From NCBI GenBank assembly GCA_018065365.1, contig JAGHTH010000165.1:1-14282 (forward strand): 14,282 nt of DNA, written 5' to 3'. Below, piece after piece: positions 1 to 6,348 of this stretch; position 1 is the stretch's first letter; each line of letters begins with the position of its first letter. The translations under genes and the position numbers were made by a program. This stretch comes from Candidatus Coliplasma caballi. Its GTDB lineage: Bacteria; Bacillota; Clostridia; Oscillospirales; CAG-382. The notes beneath the pieces are model-generated. The model searched no databases. It had not been told where the DNA came from and was given only the letters and a program-made list of their open reading frames with translations.

Positions 1-69
1 ATACGAAATCGACCGATCCCCGGGCCCCTCTCTCCCTAATTTGCACGCCCTTTTCGGTGGGTTTGCTTT

Positions 70-321
70 TTATTCTTCTGCGAGTTCGCCGTGAACGACG
101 ACTCTGCTTTCGTCCGGGCATTTCGCGTCAAAGCACTTGGCGCGTTGATCGCCGTAATCCAAAGACGCTCCGTTTTGCAGCGCGTACACCATCGGATAAA
201 TTCCGTTCCAAAGTTCGTGGCACATCGGCGGGCACAGGTCTTCCACGACGTATTCGTCGCCCGCTTTGCAATATCCGCAGCGACAGTTGCTTTCTATGAC
301 CGTTATTCTTACTTTGCGCAT
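70..321 (-). CDS. Small Cys-rich TIGR04076-like protein
   Basis: An 83-residue protein of unknown function. It has seven cysteines (13, 15, 18, 30, 34, 63, 68), a central Cys-Pro-Pro-x-Cys followed by a Trp and an Ile-Tyr-Pro, and a late Cys-Pro-Asp followed by a Val-rich strand. That pattern resembles the small TIGR04076 family as I remember it. The clustered cysteines suggest metal or Fe-S binding, which is an inference. The ATG is preceded by GGAGG at 328-332 with a 6-nt gap. The start lies inside the end of trmO (13-nt overlap), so the two are almost certainly co-transcribed and probably translationally coupled. No signal peptide or membrane segment is visible. The family assignment is moderate; that the gene is real is well supported. 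Confidence 0.75.
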   Translation of the reverse strand: MRKVRITVIESNCRCGYCKAGDEYVVEDLCPPMCHELWNGIYPMVYALQNGASLDYGDQRAKCFDAKCPDESRVVVHGELAEE

Positions 322-1010
322 GGTTTTCCTCCGGTTTTAAGTCGTTTTTCGATCGAAAGCACGGTCAGCACTTCCCCGTCCACGCGGAATTTCACTTCCA
401 CGTCCGCAAACGGAAAGCCGTACACCCGCTCGGGATCGTTCTGGTAATGCGGGCGCGGATCTTCCGCCAAAAGCAGCGGCAGCGCCTCTTTTTCGGGCGA
501 GGACAGCAGGGCGGAATACTGTTCGGGAATCACGACGCGCAGTTTGTTCTCCCGCAGCGGCTCCGCAAAACCGCCGGTCGCTTCCGGGCGGCAGTCCGCG
601 AAAGGCAGGTAGGGTTTGATGTCAAGGATGGGCGTTTTGTCCATCAGGTCGGCACCCGCGACGATCAGATCGCAGCCGTCGATCGCGACGAACTTGACCA
701 AAGACAGCCCGATCGGGTTGGGACGGTTGGGCGAACGCGTCGCAAACACGCCCATGCGGGTATTACCGCCGAGCCGCGGCGGGCGCACCGTCGGCGACCA
801 GCTTCCGTCGTCTTTCTTTTCCGTCTCCGAAAACTGCCAGAGCAGCCACAAATGCGAAAACCCTTCCAAACCGCGAAACGCGGAAGGATCGCGGTACGGC
901 GGCTCCATGACGATACGGGCGGGCAGCATTTCAAGGATCCCGCTCTGACGCGGAATTCCGAATTTGGACGGAAAATCCGTGCGGATCACGGCAATCGGAT
1001 TACATTCCAC
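309..1010 (-). CDS. trmO: tRNA (N6-threonylcarbamoyladenosine-37) methyltransferase TrmO
   Basis: TrmO (TsaA/YaeB family) uses S-adenosylmethionine to N6-methylate t6A at position 37 of certain tRNAs, giving m6t6A. The protein is 233 residues, close to the 235 of E. coli TrmO. The N-terminal half is the TsaA beta-barrel domain, carrying the hallmark RMGVFATRSPNRPNPIG stretch and a following LDIKPYLP motif. The C-terminal part carries the EDPRPxYxxDPxRxYG-type segment and a closing FRVDGE strand. I chose a GTG start at 1008-1010 because an excellent AAGGAGG lies 7 nt upstream. The longer ATG-initiated reading (to 1061) would begin upstream of the likely transcription start, inside the promoter. 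First gene of a two-gene operon, divergent from parA. Confidence 0.93.
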   Translation of the reverse strand: MECNPIAVIRTDFPSKFGIPRQSGILEMLPARIVMEPPYRDPSAFRGLEGFSHLWLLWQFSETEKKDDGSWSPTVRPPRLGGNTRMGVFATRSPNRPNPIGLSLVKFVAIDGCDLIVAGADLMDKTPILDIKPYLPFADCRPEATGGFAEPLRENKLRVVIPEQYSALLSSPEKEALPLLLAEDPRPHYQNDPERVYGFPFADVEVKFRVDGEVLTVLSIEKRLKTGGKPCAK

Positions 1011-1017
1011 GAAAACC

Positions 1018-1024
1018 CCTCCTT
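1018..1024 (-). promoter_or_regulatory. Ribosome binding site fixing the GTG start of trmO
   Basis: On the minus strand this reads AAGGAGG, 7 nt before the GTG at 1010-1008. It lies downstream of the -10 box, so it is transcribed. It decides for the GTG over two upstream in-frame ATG codons (1061-1059 and 1034-1032), which lie in or before the promoter -10 element. Confidence 0.85.
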
Positions 1025-1032
1025 TTTCCCTC

Positions 1033-1061
1033 ATTTTAGCCGATTCTCCGGCACTTGTCAA
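1033..1061 (-). promoter_or_regulatory. Sigma-70/sigma-A type promoter for trmO
   Basis: On the minus strand, TTGACA (1061-1056) and TAAAAT (1038-1033) are separated by exactly 17 bp. That is a perfect -35 and a one-mismatch -10. Transcription would start near 1026, giving a very short leader before the GTG start. Confidence 0.85.
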
Positions 1062-1102
1062 GAAGAAACGCAGGAAAATTTACTTTATTGTCATTCTTTC
1101 TA

Positions 1103-1131
1103 TTGACAAAAGAAAGGGAAAAAGATATAAT
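1103..1131 (+). promoter_or_regulatory. Consensus sigma-A promoter for the parA operon
   Basis: TTGACA at 1103-1108 and TATAAT at 1126-1131 with a 17-bp spacer form a perfect consensus promoter, about 40 bp from the divergent trmO promoter. The -35 box lies between the arms of a 6-bp inverted repeat, CTTTCT (1096-1101) and AGAAAG (1111-1116). It also overlaps one arm of TTGTCA (1088-1093)/TGACAA (1104-1109). These dyads could be an operator, but that is unproven. The predicted leader before parA is about 30 nt. Confidence 0.9.
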
Positions 1132-1168
1132 ATAAAAGAATAATTATAGATATGGAGAATGACAAAGC

Positions 1169-1945
1169 ATGAACAATTACAAGATCCTGTGTTTTGCCAA
1201 TCAGAAAGGCGGCGTCGGCAAAACGACCTCCGCCGTGAATATCGCCGCCTGCCTCGGCCGCGCGGGCAAAAAGGTGCTGCTCGTCGATTCCGATCCGCAG
1301 GGCAACGCCACGAGCGGACTCGGCGTGCGCAAAAAAGAACTGACGGGCACGATCTACGACGTTCTGATCGAAGAAAAGCAGATCCGTGATCTCATCGTTC
1401 CGACCTCCGCGTCGGGTGTGTTTCTGCTGCCGTCCGGGATCGATCTGGTCGGTGCGGAATTGGAACTTGCCGATCAGCCGCGCCGTGAAACGCGGCTTCG
1501 CAAAGCGTTGGAAAGCGTCCGCGACGATTACGATTACATCATCATCGACTGCCCGCCTGCGCTCGGACTGCTGACGGTCAATACGCTGGTCGCGTCCGAC
1601 GGCGTCGTGATCCCGCTGCTCTGCGAATACTATTCCCTCGAGGGACTTTCCCAGCTGACCGCGACGATCCGACAGATCCGCAAGCGCTCCAACCCCGACC
1701 TTGAACTCGTCGGCGTGCTGGTCAATCTGTTTGACGGTCGTCTGAATCTGACGGTCAGCGTGCTCGAAGAGATCAAGAAATATTTCCCCGGAAAGATTTT
1801 CCGCACCCCGATCCCGCGCTCCGTCCGTATCAGCGAAGCGCCGAGTTACGGAATGACGGTCATCGACTACGACAAGAACGGCAAAGGGGCGGCCGCTTAC
1901 GCCGCCGTAACCAAAGAACTGATGGACCGCTGCGAGCGGTCGTAA
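1169..1945 (+). CDS. parA: Chromosome-partitioning ATPase ParA/Soj
   Basis: A 258-residue deviant-Walker P-loop ATPase, typical of chromosomal Soj (about 250 residues). It binds ATP and DNA cooperatively and works with ParB-parS complexes in origin segregation. In Bacillus the homologue also controls DnaA. Visible motifs: deviant Walker A KGGVGKTT (13-20), the VDSDPQGN box (39-46), and the Walker B region around D127 (IIIDCPPALG). It lacks an N-terminal DNA-binding extension, so it is of the small chromosomal/type Ib kind rather than the large plasmid type Ia kind. The start is the ATG at 1169, with GGAG at 1154-1157 and a slightly long 11-nt gap. Another ATG at 1159 is out of frame. parB follows after 10 nt. 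Confidence 0.95.
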   Translation: MNNYKILCFANQKGGVGKTTSAVNIAACLGRAGKKVLLVDSDPQGNATSGLGVRKKELTGTIYDVLIEEKQIRDLIVPTSASGVFLLPSGIDLVGAELELADQPRRETRLRKALESVRDDYDYIIIDCPPALGLLTVNTLVASDGVVIPLLCEYYSLEGLSQLTATIRQIRKRSNPDLELVGVLVNLFDGRLNLTVSVLEEIKKYFPGKIFRTPIPRSVRISEAPSYGMTVIDYDKNGKGAAAYAAVTKELMDRCERS

Positions 1946-1955
1946 AAGGAGAAAC

Positions 1956-2861
1956 ATGGCAAAAAAAGGTTTAGGGCGCGGTCTCGGCGCGCTGATGGAA
2001 GACAACGACACGACACCGGAAGAAACCCTGCAGACCGACGGCTCGTTGATCCGGCTTTCCCTTTCGGATATTGAGCCCAACCGCAAGCAAGCGCGGAAAG
2101 AGTTTGACGAAACGGCGCTTGCGGAACTCGCGGATTCCATTTCGGAACACGGTCTGCTCGAGCCGATCGTCGTCCGCCGCAAAGAAAACGGCTATTACGA
2201 GATCATCGCGGGCGAACGCCGCTGGCGCGCTTCGCGTATGGCGGGGCTTTCCGCCGTCCCGGCGATCGTCAGGGAACTTTCCGACGAGCAGGCGGCGCTG
2301 CTGTCCCTCATTGAAAATTTACAGCGTGAAAACTTAAATCCCGTCGAAGAAGCGCTCGGCTACCGCGATCTGATCGAACGGTTCGGACTCACGCAGGAAG
2401 AAGCCGCGTCCCGCGTCGGAAAATCCCGCGCGAACGTAACGAATATCCTCCGCATCCTGCGGCTGCCGGAATCCGTTCTGGCAATCGTGCGAAACGGCTC
2501 CCTCTCCTACGGGCACGCGCGTACGCTCGTCCCGCTCTGCGACAAATGCGACGCGGGAGAACTGCTTGCCGTCGCGGAACGCATTGCAAAAGAGGATTGG
2601 TCGGTGCGGCAGACGGAACAGTTCGTCAAGAATTACGGGAACGCTCCGATCGTCAAAGCCGCCGAATCGCCTGTGGAGAAAGAATATTATCGCCGGTTGG
2701 AACGTCTCATCGGCAAGTCGGCGGGACGCAAAGCCGCCATTCGCAGAGAGAAGAACGGCTCCGGCATACTCGTGCTGTCGTTTGCGTCTTCCGGCGATCT
2801 GGAAGCGCTCATCAAGTCCCTGTGCGGAAACGATTTCTTCGAGGAAGAAACGCAAGACTGA
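1956..2861 (+). CDS. parB: Chromosome-partitioning protein ParB/Spo0J
   Basis: A 301-residue ParB. Residues 3-14 (KKGLGRGLGALM) are the ParA-activating N-terminal motif. Box I lies around 66-74 (GLLEPIVVR) and box II/CTP-binding GERRWRA at 86-92. ENLQRENLNPVEEA follows at 120-133, then a helix-turn-helix at about 144-171. The C-terminal ~60 residues match the dimerisation domain position. In this family the protein loads at parS (TGTTNCACGTGAAACA), binds CTP and spreads as a clamp. I found no good parS in the window, so its sites must lie elsewhere. AAAGGAG precedes the ATG closely. The gene sits 10 nt after parA and 29 nt before serS. Confidence 0.95.
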   Translation: MAKKGLGRGLGALMEDNDTTPEETLQTDGSLIRLSLSDIEPNRKQARKEFDETALAELADSISEHGLLEPIVVRRKENGYYEIIAGERRWRASRMAGLSAVPAIVRELSDEQAALLSLIENLQRENLNPVEEALGYRDLIERFGLTQEEAASRVGKSRANVTNILRILRLPESVLAIVRNGSLSYGHARTLVPLCDKCDAGELLAVAERIAKEDWSVRQTEQFVKNYGNAPIVKAAESPVEKEYYRRLERLIGKSAGRKAAIRREKNGSGILVLSFASSGDLEALIKSLCGNDFFEEETQD

Positions 2862-2890
2862 ATTATTATTGATTAGGAGATAGAAAAACT

Positions 2891-4168
2891 ATGATCGATC
2901 TGAAATTTTTAAGAGAAAATCCCGACGTCGTTCGGCAGAACATCAAAAACAAATTCCAGGACGCCAAACTTCCGCTCGTAGATGAAGTGCTGGAACTCGA
3001 CGCACGCAACCGCGCCATCAAAGGCGAAGTCGAAGCGCTGCGTTCGCAGAGAAACAGCGGCTCCAAGGACATCGGCAAACTGATGGGACAGGGCAAAAAG
3101 GAAGAGGCGGAGAAACTCAAGCAGGAGATCGCTTCGCTCGGCTCCCGCATCGACGCGCTTTCCGCGGAAGAAAAGGAAGTCGAAGAAAAACTGCTCGCAG
3201 ACATGATGGTCATTCCGAACATCATCGATCCTTCCGTTCCGATCGGCAAGGACGACAGCGAGAACGTCGAGGTCAAACGTTACGGCGAGCCCGTCGTTCC
3301 GGACTTTGAGATCCCCTACCACACCGAAATCATGGAAAAATTCAACGGCATCGACCTCGACGCCGCCGGCAGAGTGGCAGGCAACGGTTTCTATTACCTG
3401 ATGGGCGATATCGCAAGACTGCATTCCGCCATGACCGCTTACGCGAGAGATTTCATGATCGACAGAGGATTCACTTACTGCATCCCGCCGTTCATGATCC
3501 GTTCCGCAGTCGTCAACGGCGTTATGAGCTTTGCCGAAATGGACGCCATGATGTATAAGATCGAGGGCGAAGACCTGTATCTGATCGGAACTTCCGAACA
3601 CTCGATGATCGGTAAATTCATCGACCAGATCATCGACGAGAAACAGCTCCCGCTGACGCTGACCAGCTATTCTCCCTGCTTCCGCAAAGAAAAAGGCGCA
3701 CACGGCATCGAGGAGCGCGGCGTTTACCGTATCCACCAGTTCGAGAAGCAGGAAATGATCGTCGTCTGCAAACCCGAGGAATCTCCGATGTGGTTTGACA
3801 AGCTCTGGCAGAACACCGTCGATCTGTTCCGCTCGATGGATATTCCGGTCCGCACGCTGGAGTGCTGCTCCGGCGATCTCGCAGACCTCAAGGTCAAGTC
3901 CGTGGACGTGGAAGCGTGGTCTCCCAGACAGAAGAAATATTTCGAGGTCGGCAGCTGCTCGAACCTCGGCGACGCGCAGGCAAGACGCCTCAAGATGAGA
4001 GTGAGCGGCAAAGACGGAAAGTACCTCCCCCACACCCTCAACAACACCGTGGTCGCTCCGCCCCGTATGCTGATCGCGTTCTTGGAGAATAATATGCAGC
4101 CCGACGGAAGCATCCGCATCCCGAAAGTCCTGCAGCCCTACATGGGCGGCAAGACGGAGATCCGCTGA
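2891..4168 (+). CDS. serS: Seryl-tRNA synthetase, archaeal-like motifs
   Basis: A cytoplasmic class II aminoacyl-tRNA synthetase of 425 residues, which is normal length. It charges tRNA-Ser. The N-terminal ~105 residues are the coiled-coil tRNA-binding arm, rich in Glu/Lys heptads. Motif 2 begins at F264-R265 (FRKEKGAHG, then a conserved YRIHQFEKQE). SCSNLGDAQARR follows. Motif 3 is LNNTVVAPPRML with R392. The GAHG motif 2 and LNNT motif 3 look more like archaeal SerRS than the usual bacterial FRSEAGSAG and NGSGLAVGR forms, which may reflect transfer from archaea. AGGAG lies at 2875-2879. There is no room for a T-box leader (29-bp gap after parB). AGA arginine codons are unusually frequent compared with the neighbours. 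Confidence 0.95.
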   Translation: MIDLKFLRENPDVVRQNIKNKFQDAKLPLVDEVLELDARNRAIKGEVEALRSQRNSGSKDIGKLMGQGKKEEAEKLKQEIASLGSRIDALSAEEKEVEEKLLADMMVIPNIIDPSVPIGKDDSENVEVKRYGEPVVPDFEIPYHTEIMEKFNGIDLDAAGRVAGNGFYYLMGDIARLHSAMTAYARDFMIDRGFTYCIPPFMIRSAVVNGVMSFAEMDAMMYKIEGEDLYLIGTSEHSMIGKFIDQIIDEKQLPLTLTSYSPCFRKEKGAHGIEERGVYRIHQFEKQEMIVVCKPEESPMWFDKLWQNTVDLFRSMDIPVRTLECCSGDLADLKVKSVDVEAWSPRQKKYFEVGSCSNLGDAQARRLKMRVSGKDGKYLPHTLNNTVVAPPRMLIAFLENNMQPDGSIRIPKVLQPYMGGKTEIR

Positions 4169-4169
4169 C

Positions 4170-4598
4170 GTGGAAAGCGTACAGCAGATCCTCTGGGCGA
4201 TCTTACTCGGCGTCGGAATCGCCACCTTTTACGTGTATTACATCCGCCGCTTCGTCGGCGGATTCGTCCGCGCGCTGCTGAGCATTGACGCGAACAGCGA
4301 AGAAACGGCGGTTACGATGGAAGAACTGCATATCCGTCTGACGCTTCCGCTGAAATTCGCGCTGCGGAAAAACGGCTCGCTGGAAAACTCGGTCGGCACC
4401 GTCGTTTCCGACGGACAAACGCGGTATTACGTGCTGCCCGAAAAGGCGGATATGCTGAAATTCAAATACCGCAAAGAGAATCTCCCCGTTCTGTTTTTGC
4501 TGATCGTCGTCTGTGCGATCATCGCGGTCGGGCTGATCCTCACGTATTGCTATCCCAAACTGCAGGAACTGTTCGCGGCAACGTTTGCCGGCGACTGA
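4170..4598 (+). CDS. Small two-helix membrane protein, unknown function
   Basis: A 142-residue protein I do not recognise. It has two clear membrane segments, about residues 6-26 and 106-128. A ~80-residue polar segment between them has several beta-strand-like stretches and a repeated charge pattern. Positive residues follow helix 1 (two Arg) and precede helix 2 (Lys/Arg-rich), so the central segment is predicted to be cytoplasmic with both termini outside. The start is GTG at 4170, one base after the serS stop, with GGAG at 4156-4159 inside serS. Translation is probably coupled to serS. The MORN-repeat gene follows after 19 nt, so the two may act together at the membrane; this is inferred from position only. 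Confidence 0.8.
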   Translation: MESVQQILWAILLGVGIATFYVYYIRRFVGGFVRALLSIDANSEETAVTMEELHIRLTLPLKFALRKNGSLENSVGTVVSDGQTRYYVLPEKADMLKFKYRKENLPVLFLLIVVCAIIAVGLILTYCYPKLQELFAATFAGD

Positions 4599-4602
4599 CC
4601 GG

Positions 4603-4608
4603 AAGGAG
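4603..4608 (+). promoter_or_regulatory. Ribosome binding site fixing the MORN gene start
   Basis: AAGGAG, 9 nt before the ATG at 4618. It favours 4618 over an in-frame upstream ATG at 4585, which lies inside the preceding gene without a comparable site. The ATG at 4610 is out of frame. Confidence 0.8.
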
Positions 4609-4617
4609 TATGCAAAA

Positions 4618-5460
4618 ATGGTCAAAAGAAGAAGTCCCGCGGCGGCGATCGCGTTGGTCGCGGTACTGCTGCTCGCGCTGACCGCCGTTTTGGTGTTCAT
4701 CGTGTTCGGCTTCCGCTTCAAATCCAATGAGGAATCGAAGTTTATCGGAAAGTCCGAAAACGGACAGCCCGTTGAAGGAACGATCAACTACCCCGACGGC
4801 AGTTCCGCGACGCTGGATTATTACAACCATACCATCACTTACAGCAACGGCGACGTTTACGTCGGCGATATCGTCGGTTTGGAGCGCCACGGCAACGGAA
4901 AAATGACCTACGCGGCGACCGGCGACGTATATGAAGGCGATTTCACGAACGACGAGCTGGACGGCACGGGCGTGTTCATCTATGCCAACGGCGACCGCTA
5001 CGAAGGCGAAATGCAGAACTCCCAGAAGAACGGACACGGCAAATTCACGTTCGTGAGCGGCAGTTCCTACGAGGGCGGTTTTGAGAACGACGCCAAGAGC
5101 GGCTACGGCGTGTTCGTCTGGGCGGACGGTTTGCGCTACGAGGGCTATTTCAAGGATGACGTCAAAAGCGGCTACGGCTCGATGACGTTCCCGAGCGGCG
5201 ACAAATACGAGGGCAATTTTGAAGACGATATGCGTTCCGGCACCGGTCTTTACACCTGGAAGAACGGCGACAGTTATTCCGGCACGTTCCGCAAGAATCT
5301 GATGGATACCCGGTTGGTCGATGCCGAAGGCAATTTCGTTACGGACGAAAACGGCAACTACAAGCACGGCGAAATGGCGTACTACACCACGATCACCGAG
5401 ACCGGCAAAAAGAACTACATCGGTTATTTCCAAGAGGGCAAGATCGTACCCGTCAACTGA
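4618..5460 (+). CDS. Membrane-anchored MORN-repeat protein
   Basis: A 280-residue protein. It has a KRR-containing N-terminus and a single membrane segment at about residues 9-32. A linker follows, then a run of MORN repeats (YxGxFxxxxxxGxGxxxxxxGD pattern) from about residue 79 to 224. The spacing is exactly 23 residues for most of the array (starts at 103, 126, 149, 172, 195, 218). The last repeat is degenerate, and a final ~55 residues include another Tyr-Ile-Gly-Tyr-Phe strand. The N-terminal positive charges predict the N-terminus inside and the MORN domain outside the cytoplasm, though this is not certain. MORN repeats in other proteins act as lipid- or protein-binding scaffolds. The job here is unknown. 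The protein is not a lipoprotein (no lipobox). Confidence 0.88.
   Translation: MVKRRSPAAAIALVAVLLLALTAVLVFIVFGFRFKSNEESKFIGKSENGQPVEGTINYPDGSSATLDYYNHTITYSNGDVYVGDIVGLERHGNGKMTYAATGDVYEGDFTNDELDGTGVFIYANGDRYEGEMQNSQKNGHGKFTFVSGSSYEGGFENDAKSGYGVFVWADGLRYEGYFKDDVKSGYGSMTFPSGDKYEGNFEDDMRSGTGLYTWKNGDSYSGTFRKNLMDTRLVDAEGNFVTDENGNYKHGEMAYYTTITETGKKNYIGYFQEGKIVPVN
4852..5289 (+). repeat. In-gene MORN repeat array, 69-bp period
   Basis: About seven tandem MORN units encoded at a 69-bp (23-codon) spacing, the first one a codon longer. The units are diverged at the DNA level, with conserved Tyr-Glu-Gly and Gly-x-Gly positions, so this is a protein repeat rather than a recent DNA duplication. Confidence 0.85.
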
Positions 5461-5475
5461 AAAAAGGAACTTTTT

Positions 5476-6348
5476 ATGGAACAGACGAAATTCGTATTTT
5501 CCGCGTTCGCAGACGAGATCGACGCGAATTTTGACAACCAGCTTCTCGCGCTGCAAAAGCTCGGCATTCCGCTTTTGGAGCTGCGCGGTGTGGACGGAAA
5601 AAGTTTTTCCGTGCTGACCGACGACGAGGTCAAAACCGTTGGGAGTAAGCTCCGCGCCGCCGGCATCCGACTTTCCGCGTTGGGCTCCCCGATCGGAAAG
5701 ATCGACGCGACGGGCGATTTTGAAGCGCACAAGGCGTTGTTCTCGCGCATTATGGACATCGGAGAAATGCTGGATTGCAGACGGATCCGAATGTTCAGTT
5801 TCTACTCCGGTACGCTCGACCGGCAGGCGTTTGAAGCGCGGGTGTTCGAGTGGATCGACGAACTGCTGTGCATGGCGGAAGCGCGCGGCTTCACGCTCTG
5901 CCACGAAAACGAAAAAGACATTTACGGGTGTTCTCCCGAGGAAGAACTTTCGCTGCTTTCGCATTTCGGCGGGCGGCTGAAAGCCGTGTTGGATCCCGGC
6001 AATTTCGCGTTCTGCAAACTGGACGCATCGAAAGGATACCCGCTTCTCAAAGATTACATCGCTTATTTCCACATCAAAGACGCCGACCGCGACGGAACGA
6101 TCGTCCCGCCCGGAAAAGGCGTCGCGCACCTGTCGGAAACTTTGCAGGCGGTCGCGAACGACCGAAAAGGGCAAACCGTCGTATTGACTATGGAACCCCA
6201 CCTCATGGTGTTCGACGGCCTGTCTTCCCTGTCCAAGCTGGACGACATCAAACACAAATATACCTTTGCTTCCCCCTTTGAAGCATTCCAAACCGCCTAC
6301 GAGGCCGCAAAAGCCATGGCGGAGCAATGCGGAGTTACGGAAGCATGA
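5476..6348 (+). CDS. Sugar phosphate isomerase/epimerase-like TIM barrel
   Basis: A 290-residue protein of the xylose isomerase-like TIM-barrel superfamily (AP_endonuc_2 fold), which includes hydroxypyruvate isomerase, tagatose 3-epimerase and inosose dehydratase. The metal ligands expected for this fold are visible in order: E144/E146 in CHENE, D173 in LDPGN, H199 in FHIKDAD, and E240 in MEPH. The N-terminal FADEI segment is typical of this group. The protein is cytoplasmic with no signal peptide. Substrate cannot be read from the sequence; the sialidase-like neighbour points to sugar metabolism. The ribosome site is a modest AAGGAA. The gene is 15 nt after the MORN gene, and its stop overlaps the lnt start as ATGA. 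Confidence 0.88.
   Translation: MEQTKFVFSAFADEIDANFDNQLLALQKLGIPLLELRGVDGKSFSVLTDDEVKTVGSKLRAAGIRLSALGSPIGKIDATGDFEAHKALFSRIMDIGEMLDCRRIRMFSFYSGTLDRQAFEARVFEWIDELLCMAEARGFTLCHENEKDIYGCSPEEELSLLSHFGGRLKAVLDPGNFAFCKLDASKGYPLLKDYIAYFHIKDADRDGTIVPPGKGVAHLSETLQAVANDRKGQTVVLTMEPHLMVFDGLSSLSKLDDIKHKYTFASPFEAFQTAYEAAKAMAEQCGVTEA

Noticed and set aside
1..69. GC palindromic stretch (CCCCGGGCCCC) and a possible terminator after the TIGR04076-like gene
   Set aside because: On the minus strand only a short CCC/GGG pairing with a large loop follows the stop codon, with no T run. The palindrome is too short to interpret.
2862..2890. T-box riboswitch before serS
   Set aside because: Only 28 bases separate parB and serS, too few for a T-box leader, and no such structure is visible.
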